Below, one piece after another: positions 59,749-64,000 of a stretch of 64,000 bases of DNA. Both the position numbers and the translations under genes were made by a program. The notes beneath the pieces were generated by a model that saw only the letters and a list, made by a program, of their open reading frames with translations, was not told the origin of the DNA and did no database searches. The stretch spans positions 1-64,000 of the forward strand of contig CALZUA010000011.1 of the NCBI GenBank assembly GCA_945829235.1, written 5' to 3'. Positions within the stretch are counted from its first letter, which is position 1. Each line of letters begins with the position of its first letter. Source of the DNA: an uncultured Clostridia bacterium. GTDB lineage: Bacteria; Bacillota; Clostridia; Oscillospirales; Ruminococcaceae.

Positions 59749-61197
59749 ATGGCAGTCGGCGACGGTGGATTTAAAACAGCTTTCCAAGGTTTTGACAAAA
59801 ACGAGGTTAATGAGTACATAAGCAATCTCCGCAAAAAGATGAACGAGCTTGAAGCGGAAATGAAGGATAATGACAGCAAGGTTAAGGCGGCTGTTAGAAT
59901 TGCCGATGAGGCTGAGGGTAAAATCCAGAAGCTCGAAAAGGCTAACAGCGAGAAGATTGCCGAGCTGGAGCTTCAGATTAAAACCGAGCGCAGAAATGCC
60001 GAGGATTTGCTCAATCAGATTGACGTTCTCAAGAGAAAGGTTAAGAACGGCGGCGGTTCTTCTTCAGGCGGCGCGTCAAGTGCAGAAGCTCAGAGGCAGG
60101 CGGCTGAGATTATCGAAAAGGCAAACAGAACCGCGCAGGAAACTGTTGAAGCGGCTAATAAAACCGCGCGCGAGGTTGTCGAAAAGGCAAAGCAAACCGC
60201 AAAGGATATTGTCGCAAACGCTCAGAGCGTGTCCGCGGCGGGCGGAGCTGTCGCTTCGGTTAATCTTGACGGGTTTATGTCCGAGGTTAAAAGTTTCCTC
60301 GAGCAAATCAACAGCGGTTACAAGAAAATCTGCGAAAGGGCAGAGGAAATTTCTGTTGAAGAAACGAGTGCTCCGGCACCCGCTCCGGTTGAAATTCCGG
60401 ATTTCTCCGATGTTGCGGCACCTGCGGCAGAAGCACCCATGGCAGAGGTTCCTACGACAGAGGTGTTCGATTTCAAGGAACCCGAGCAGGAGCCTACGCC
60501 CGAGATTTCCTTCGAGGATATTTCGGAACTCAGCTCCGATTCGTCCGATTTGTCCGATGATGACGATATGATGGCGGGCTTTGGAAGCCTTGACGAGCCT
60601 GTAACCGAGGTTAAGGAAAACGATACCTCCGAGCACAGCAAGGCGGCGTTCGATATGGACTTCGACAAGGAGCTTATCGCGCAGACTGTTCCGAGCAGTA
60701 GCTTGAACGAGAACGAGATTGACGAGGATTTGCTGGCGGCGGTTCGCGAGGAAGAAGCAAAGCACGCTGTTCAGCCCACTCCCGAAGAGGGCAGAAGAGA
60801 TTTCGATATGGATATGTCGGACGATGACGGTGCGGATGCAATGCGCAAAATGCTCGAAGCGGCAGAAGCGGCGTTCTGCGGCGGCTCGAGCGGCACTCTC
60901 GACTTCGACACCGACACTCAGATGGACGAGGAACCTGCGCCCGAGCCTGAAAAGGCGGATAATCCTTGGGAGGATTTGCAAAAACAGCTTGAAGCAATGG
61001 AACAGAGCGGCAATTTCGGTGAAGCAGAGCCTGAGCCTGCTCCCGAGCCTGAGGCAAAGGAGCCCGAGCTTGATTTTACCGAAACAGACGACAGACCTAC
61101 TCCCACAACCGATGACTCATCAATTTGGGATTTCTCAAGCTCCGATTCTTCGTCCGATGATGACGATATGAGCGGCGATATCTTCGCGAATTTCTGA
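59749..61197 (+). CDS. DivIVA-like coiled-coil protein with long acidic tail
   Basis: 482 residues from ATG 59749 after CGAGGGGAG. The N-terminus FKTAFQGFDKNEVNEYISNLRKKM (~7-30) is the DivIVA membrane-curvature motif. A coiled coil extends to ~90, a Gly/Ser spacer follows, and a second coiled coil with AANKTAREVVEKAKQTAKDI repeats runs to ~165. From ~205 the protein is disordered, very acidic and Pro-rich, ending in SSDSSSDDDDMSGDIFANF. DivIVA/GpsB proteins recruit division and cell-wall enzymes to septa or poles; the tail may bind partners. Confidence 0.85.
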   Translation: MAVGDGGFKTAFQGFDKNEVNEYISNLRKKMNELEAEMKDNDSKVKAAVRIADEAEGKIQKLEKANSEKIAELELQIKTERRNAEDLLNQIDVLKRKVKNGGGSSSGGASSAEAQRQAAEIIEKANRTAQETVEAANKTAREVVEKAKQTAKDIVANAQSVSAAGGAVASVNLDGFMSEVKSFLEQINSGYKKICERAEEISVEETSAPAPAPVEIPDFSDVAAPAAEAPMAEVPTTEVFDFKEPEQEPTPEISFEDISELSSDSSDLSDDDDMMAGFGSLDEPVTEVKENDTSEHSKAAFDMDFDKELIAQTVPSSSLNENEIDEDLLAAVREEEAKHAVQPTPEEGRRDFDMDMSDDDGADAMRKMLEAAEAAFCGGSSGTLDFDTDTQMDEEPAPEPEKADNPWEDLQKQLEAMEQSGNFGEAEPEPAPEPEAKEPELDFTETDDRPTPTTDDSSIWDFSSSDSSSDDDDMSGDIFANF

Positions 61198-61202
61198 TTG
61201 AT

Positions 61203-61364
61203 GGGTATCTCAAAAAACGTTGTGAAAAGCAAAAATGGGTAGGGTGAACAGGTGAATGCCTTTTTCGCGGCATCTGTGACGTTGTTGCAAAGCTTTCGCT
61301 TGTTGACTGACGAAGATGGTTTACACTACACACTTTTGCTCACAAGAGGTTTTTAGAGGTGAGC
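61203..61364. repeat. Inverted-repeat element, short copy
   Basis: 162 bp with imperfect terminal inverted repeats of ~40 bp: the left end (CTCAAAAAACGTTGTGAAAAG, then CAAAAATGGGTAG) matches the reverse complement of the right end. It shares a 32-bp identical block (61287-61318) and both ends with the longer copy at 63300-63537, but lacks ~75 bp of the middle. It contains no gene. It could be a MITE-like mobile repeat or a large hairpin RNA. Confidence 0.7.
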
Positions 61365-61374
61365 TTATTACAAA

Positions 61375-61402
61375 AAGAGCCGAAGCCTGATTTCGGCTCT
61401 TT
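61375..61402. terminator. Terminator between DivIVA-like and fumarase genes
   Basis: AAGAGCCGAA and TTCGGCTCTT stem, followed by TGGTTTGGATTTT. It ends ~20 bp before ATG 61424. Confidence 0.7.
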
Positions 61403-61423
61403 GGTTTGGATTTTGAGAGAATT

Positions 61424-61969
61424 ATGATTGAACTTAACACAAACGAGCTTAAAGAAAAAGCAAAAACACTCCGCGCGGGCGACAAGGTTTTGTTGTCGGG
61501 GACGGTTTACACCTCGCGCGATGCCGCTCACAAGCGCATAAAACAGCTTATCGAGGAGAACAAGCCGTTGCCTTACGAGCTTTCGGGCGCGGCGATTTAC
61601 TACGCGGGACCAACAGCCGCGCGTGACGGAATGGTTATCGGCAGTTGCGGCCCGACAACCTCCGGCAGAATGGACGTGTATTCACCAATGATGCTGGATA
61701 TGGGGTTGTCCGCGATGATAGGGAAGGGCGAGCGCTCCAAGGCGGTCTGCGAAGCCGTTCAGCGAAACGGCGCGGTGTACTTTTGCGCAATTGGTGGCGC
61801 GGGCGCGCTTGCCTGCAAATGTATAACCGAGTGCGAGGTTATCGCGTTCGAGGACCTCGGTTGTGAGAGCGTGAAACGCCTGAAAATCGAGAATTTCCCG
61901 CTGATTGTTGCCGTGGACAGCGTCGGCGGAAATATCTTCAAGACAGGTCGCGCTCAATTTAAAAGGTAA
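61424..61969 (+). CDS. Class I fumarate hydratase, beta subunit
   Basis: 181 residues matching the C-terminal (beta) part of iron-sulfur fumarase/tartrate dehydratase. Motifs are LLSGTVYTSRDAAHKRI (~24-40), IYYAGPT (~58-64), GPTTSGRMD (~77-85), IGKGERS, and FCAIGGAGAL (~115-124). It hydrates fumarate to malate together with an alpha subunit that carries the iron-sulfur ligands. The alpha gene is not next to it in this window. It may supply malate to the malic enzyme encoded at 35917. Confidence 0.93.
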   Translation: MIELNTNELKEKAKTLRAGDKVLLSGTVYTSRDAAHKRIKQLIEENKPLPYELSGAAIYYAGPTAARDGMVIGSCGPTTSGRMDVYSPMMLDMGLSAMIGKGERSKAVCEAVQRNGAVYFCAIGGAGALACKCITECEVIAFEDLGCESVKRLKIENFPLIVAVDSVGGNIFKTGRAQFKR

Positions 61970-62071
61970 ATTTTAGGCGATACTTCTCGGAATTTTTGGG
62001 CAATTTGTATAGATAAACGGCGAAATATTCATTAAAACGCTGTTTTTTGTCGGGAAACTGAAAATTGTTGT

Positions 62072-62100
62072 TGACAAAATATGCAGAATGTGTTAAAATA
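62072..62100 (+). promoter_or_regulatory. Promoter of the sigma-factor gene
   Basis: TTGACA (62072-62077), 17 bases, TAAAAT (62095-62100). Confidence 0.7.
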
Positions 62101-62134
62101 AGGGGAGTGAAATCCACGCGTTTTGGGAGGAGCT

Positions 62135-62692
62135 ATGGAAGATTATTCCAAGTTAAGCGACAGGGAGCTTTTGCTGGATAATCGGTCCGACAGCGGCAAA
62201 ATCGCTGAGCTTATCTCGCGTTATATGAAAACGGTGTTCGCTTGTGCAAGAAAGTTCGCGCAGTTCGCTGATTACGAGGAGCTTGTGTCTGACGGTATGC
62301 AGGGGCTTCTGGCGGCGGTGCGTAGCTACGACAGCGATAAGGGCGAGTTTTCCGCGTTCGCGTCGGTTTGTATCAACAACCGACTCCGCAATACCGCGAA
62401 AAAATCCTCGCTTCGCAGGAAAAATCTTGCCGCGGAAGAGGAAATGCGGGAGCTTCCCGACAAAAAGCCAACTCCCGAGGAAGCGGTTATCGAGAAGGAA
62501 AACAGCGAGGACGTGCGAAAAAGCCTGAAAGCTGAGCTTTCCGTGCTCGAGCTACACTGCATCGAGTGCGCGGCGATGGGTTTGTCTTACGCGGAAACCG
62601 CGAAAAGACTTGGCGTGGATAAAAAGTCTGTTGACAACGCGCTTTCAAGGGCGAGAGCCAAGGTGCGCAGGATAATGGGCGGTAATTTGTGA
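62135..62692 (+). CDS. Sigma-70 family factor (SigH-like)
   Basis: 185 residues from ATG 62135 directly after GGGAGGAG. Region 2 (~20-90) includes VFACARKFAQFADYEELVSDGMQGLLAAVRSYD and FSAFASVCINNRLRNTAKK. Region 4 (~130-185) includes LHCIECAAMGLSYAETAKRLGVDKKSVDNALSRARAKVRRI. Regions 1 and 3 are absent. The spacing resembles SigH-type factors rather than classical ECF. No anti-sigma factor is adjacent. The target regulon cannot be read from this window. Confidence 0.88.
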   Translation: MEDYSKLSDRELLLDNRSDSGKIAELISRYMKTVFACARKFAQFADYEELVSDGMQGLLAAVRSYDSDKGEFSAFASVCINNRLRNTAKKSSLRRKNLAAEEEMRELPDKKPTPEEAVIEKENSEDVRKSLKAELSVLELHCIECAAMGLSYAETAKRLGVDKKSVDNALSRARAKVRRIMGGNL

Positions 62693-62728
62693 AAAAGCCA
62701 AGTTCGCTTCGGCGAAACGGCTTCAATA

Positions 62729-62794
62729 TGTCCCGATAGCTTAAATGTTAAAGCGTTGCGAAAGCAAAGATACGGGTGCAAGTCCTGTCGGGCA
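62729..62794 (+). ncRNA. tRNA-like cloverleaf upstream of the zinc-ribbon gene
   Basis: 66 nt fold as a reduced tRNA. The acceptor is TG[T]CCCG/CGGGCA, the D-like stem GCTT/AAGC has an 8-base loop, and the anticodon arm is replaced by TTGC-GAAA-GCAA. The T arm ACGGG-TGCAAGT-CCTGT keeps T54, C56, A58 and the loop length. With no anticodon loop it cannot decode. It lies in the leader of the next gene, 25 bp before its ATG, so it may be a regulatory tRNA mimic or a decayed tRNA. Confidence 0.45.
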
Positions 62795-62819
62795 AATTTT
62801 ATTTTTAAGGGGTATACTT

Positions 62820-63095
62820 ATGTACACTGACAAGACACTGAAATGCAAGGACTGCGGAGCGGATTTTGTGTTCACTGCGGGCGAACAGGAATTCTACGCT
62901 GAGAAGGGTTTCGAGAACGAGCCTCAGAGATGTAAGGCTTGCCGCGACGCAAAGAAGAACGCAAGCAGAGGTCAAAGACAGTTCTTTGAAACTACTTGCT
63001 CGGTTTGCGGCGGAGTCGCAAGAGTTCCCTTCGAGCCGAAGGGCGACAGACCCGTTTTGTGCAGCGAGTGCTTCGCTAAGCAGAAGGGCGAATAA
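62820..63095 (+). CDS. Small zinc-ribbon protein
   Basis: 91 residues with two zinc-ribbon units: CKDCG...CKAC (~12-41) and CSVCG...CSEC (~59-85). The first includes DFVFTAGEQEFYAEKGFENEPQRCKACRDAKK, a signature of short zinc-ribbon (zf-trcl type) proteins in Clostridia. It is probably an RNA- or protein-binding factor of unknown role. The ATG 62820 follows AAGGGG. A strong terminator lies at 63189. No promoter is obvious between it and the sigma gene, so the two may be co-transcribed through the tRNA-like element. Confidence 0.88.
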   Translation: MYTDKTLKCKDCGADFVFTAGEQEFYAEKGFENEPQRCKACRDAKKNASRGQRQFFETTCSVCGGVARVPFEPKGDRPVLCSECFAKQKGE

Positions 63096-63188
63096 TCAAA
63101 TCAATGCGCGAGTCTTTCGCACCGAAAAAGTACCGAGCATACCCTTTTGGTTATCCCCGGCATCGTTTTGGTTAGGCATTACATTTGG

Positions 63189-63217
63189 AACAGCCGTTGT
63201 TTAACGGCTGTTTTTTT
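63189..63217 (+). terminator. Terminator after the zinc-ribbon gene
   Basis: AACAGCCGTT and AACGGCTGTT form a 10-bp stem around GTTT, followed by a run of T. Confidence 0.85.
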
Positions 63218-63299
63218 GTCAATTTTTTCCTCGAATTTTCATAAAATCTGCGTTAAAAATACTGATAGCCTTTTTATTCGTTTGGGATAAAAAGTTAAG

Positions 63300-63537
63300 G
63301 GAACCTCAAAACGGTTTGAAAAGAAAAAATGGGCAGGGTACATCAAATTCCGGGAAAACCGATGCAGTAAAGCTTGATGCCAGCGTTTTGCGCGTGCGCA
63401 TAATGCGGCGGTGCAACACGATGTTGCGGAACGAAAGCGATGGAACGGACGCTGTTGCCGCAAAGCTTTCGCTTGTTGACTGACGAAGATGATGTGTACT
63501 GCACATTTTTGCTCAAATAAGGTTTTTAGAGGTGACC
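63300..63537. repeat. Inverted-repeat element, long copy
   Basis: 238 bp. The left end GGAACCTCAAAAC...AAAAATGGGCAG matches the reverse complement of the right end (CTGCACATTTTTGCTCA...GAGGTGACC). The 32-bp block at 63460-63491 is identical to 61287-61318. The middle is GC-richer, with internal palindromes such as GCGCGTGCGC. Small frames inside it are not convincing as proteins. Confidence 0.7.
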
Positions 63538-63565
63538 TAAATTGCTTTGAAAGGAAACGCTTTTT

Positions 63566-64000
63566 ATGAAAAAGATTTTTTTATCCGCAATCCTCTGCGG
63601 CTCGCTGATTTTAACCCTCTCGGGCTGTGGAAACAGAAACAACTCCGATAATTCTTCGGAAATGGCTTCGGGTGAAAACTCCGAACAGACCTCGTCTGAA
63701 CAGACCTCGTCTGAACAGACCTCTGAAAGTTCAACCGAAAGCTCGTCTGACCAGTCCTCTGAAGGATCAAACGAAAACTCCGGTGTTAACGGCGGTGCAG
63801 GCGCTGACAACAGCTCTCTCCCGTTCCCCGACAACCGTGCCGGAAGAATGGCGGCGGCGGCTCTCAGAACCGATGTTTGGCCCGCGATGGACGTTGTAAG
63901 CGAGGTTGATATGATTGGCTCGATGTTCTCGACAGACGAGGGCGAGGTGTTTAATCTCGATGACCTTGAGGAATATTGCTTCTGCACCAACGTTATAAGC
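63566..64000 (+). CDS. DUF4358-like lipoprotein (cut by right edge)
   Basis: 145 residues visible; the gene continues past the window. The lipoprotein signal has LILTLSGCG (lipidated Cys ~21). A Ser/Glu/Gln-rich spacer follows with tandem SSEQT units (~41-55). The domain start ADNSSLPFPDNRAGRMAAAALRTDVWPAMDVVSE and DLEEYCFCTNVIS resemble DUF4358 proteins of Clostridia, whose function is unknown. ATG 63566 follows GAAAGGAAAC. The protein is probably anchored outside the cell membrane. Confidence 0.75.
   Translation, partial: MKKIFLSAILCGSLILTLSGCGNRNNSDNSSEMASGENSEQTSSEQTSSEQTSESSTESSSDQSSEGSNENSGVNGGAGADNSSLPFPDNRAGRMAAAALRTDVWPAMDVVSEVDMIGSMFSTDEGEVFNLDDLEEYCFCTNVIS

Larger units (their letters stand above)
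63096..63565. other. Gene-free region: terminator plus inverted-repeat element
   Basis: 470 bp without a credible gene. It contains the terminator at 63189-63217 and the inverted-repeat element at 63300-63537, which reaches almost to the ribosome site (AAAGGAAAC) of the lipoprotein gene at 63566. A transcript starting upstream would therefore carry the element in its leader. Confidence 0.7.

Noticed and set aside
61097-61333. Minus-strand frame sharing an N-terminal segment with one at 63306-63506
   Set aside because: The similarity comes from the repeated DNA element itself; frames diverge afterwards and no ribosome site is seen.
62729-62794. Functional tRNA
   Set aside because: No 7-base anticodon loop, no GG in the D loop, and a bulged acceptor stem.

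Overview
The window looks like a chromosome segment of a Gram-positive anaerobe of class Clostridia, probably a gut Ruminococcaceae/Oscillospiraceae-type organism. This rests on gene content: a rubrerythrin, a BceRSAB-type antimicrobial-peptide module, IreB, TSCPD, DUF1540, DUF4358 and TIGR04086-type proteins, a sortase-anchored family 9-like pectate lyase, and a dgt-dnaG-rpoD cluster. Base composition is moderate, with very regular promoters (TTGACA-like, 17-base spacer, TATAAT-like). I see no prophage, insertion sequence or CRISPR array.

Layout. 1-940 has no protein gene. On the minus strand it holds a row of four small-RNA cassettes, each starting with a consensus promoter; three end in a terminator inside the window and the fourth runs off the left edge through 43-bp repeats. 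Next come rubrerythrin, thioredoxin and a small membrane protein (minus). 2545-11410 is a single-promoter operon: SWIM zinc finger, helical-repeat protein, MoxR-type AAA+ ATPase, DUF5682-like protein, SUKH-like protein and VWA/MIDAS protein. It has the shape of a chaperone or biological-conflict system and is the strongest candidate for an undescribed multi-protein machine. 11483-15752 is a cre-site-controlled, cell-wall-anchored pectate lyase. 15880-18747 is vitamin B6 synthesis (pdxR divergent from pdxST). 18786-19555 is a manganese exporter behind a yybP-ykoY-type riboswitch. 19581-24323 is a BceRSAB-like module with a small C39-like cysteine-peptidase-fold protein next to it. 24827-26274 is a TrpB2-type tryptophan synthase beta chain, followed by TspO.

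26934-34764 is a polyamine operon read on the minus strand: speD, speA-like decarboxylase, speE, a membrane protein, carboxynorspermidine dehydrogenase, a Cys-rich unknown, nspC and a SUKH-like protein. It encodes both the decarboxylated-SAM route and the aspartate-semialdehyde route to triamines. 34812-38964 runs forward: a structured leader, PHP phosphoesterase, malic enzyme (with a decayed copy of its own 3' end just downstream), TSCPD, metF and a methionine-synthase activation protein. 39037-44071 is mostly minus-strand: membrane protein, D-2-hydroxyacid dehydrogenase, YegP, tRNA-Leu(UAA), SGNH lipoprotein and a low-complexity-tail protein, with a divergent EamA transporter.

44295-52451 carries core genes: phosphohexomutase, L31, YigZ, dGTPase-like enzyme, primase and two adjacent group-1 sigma factors. 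The rest holds a chemotaxis receptor, a stand-alone carB, a rod-shaped structured RNA ahead of a membrane protein, DUF1540, IreB, a DivIVA-like protein, an orphan fumarase beta subunit, a sigma factor, a tRNA-like element ahead of a zinc-ribbon protein, two copies of an inverted-repeat element, and a DUF4358-like lipoprotein cut by the right edge.

All domain assignments were made by reading motifs by eye; no database search was run.
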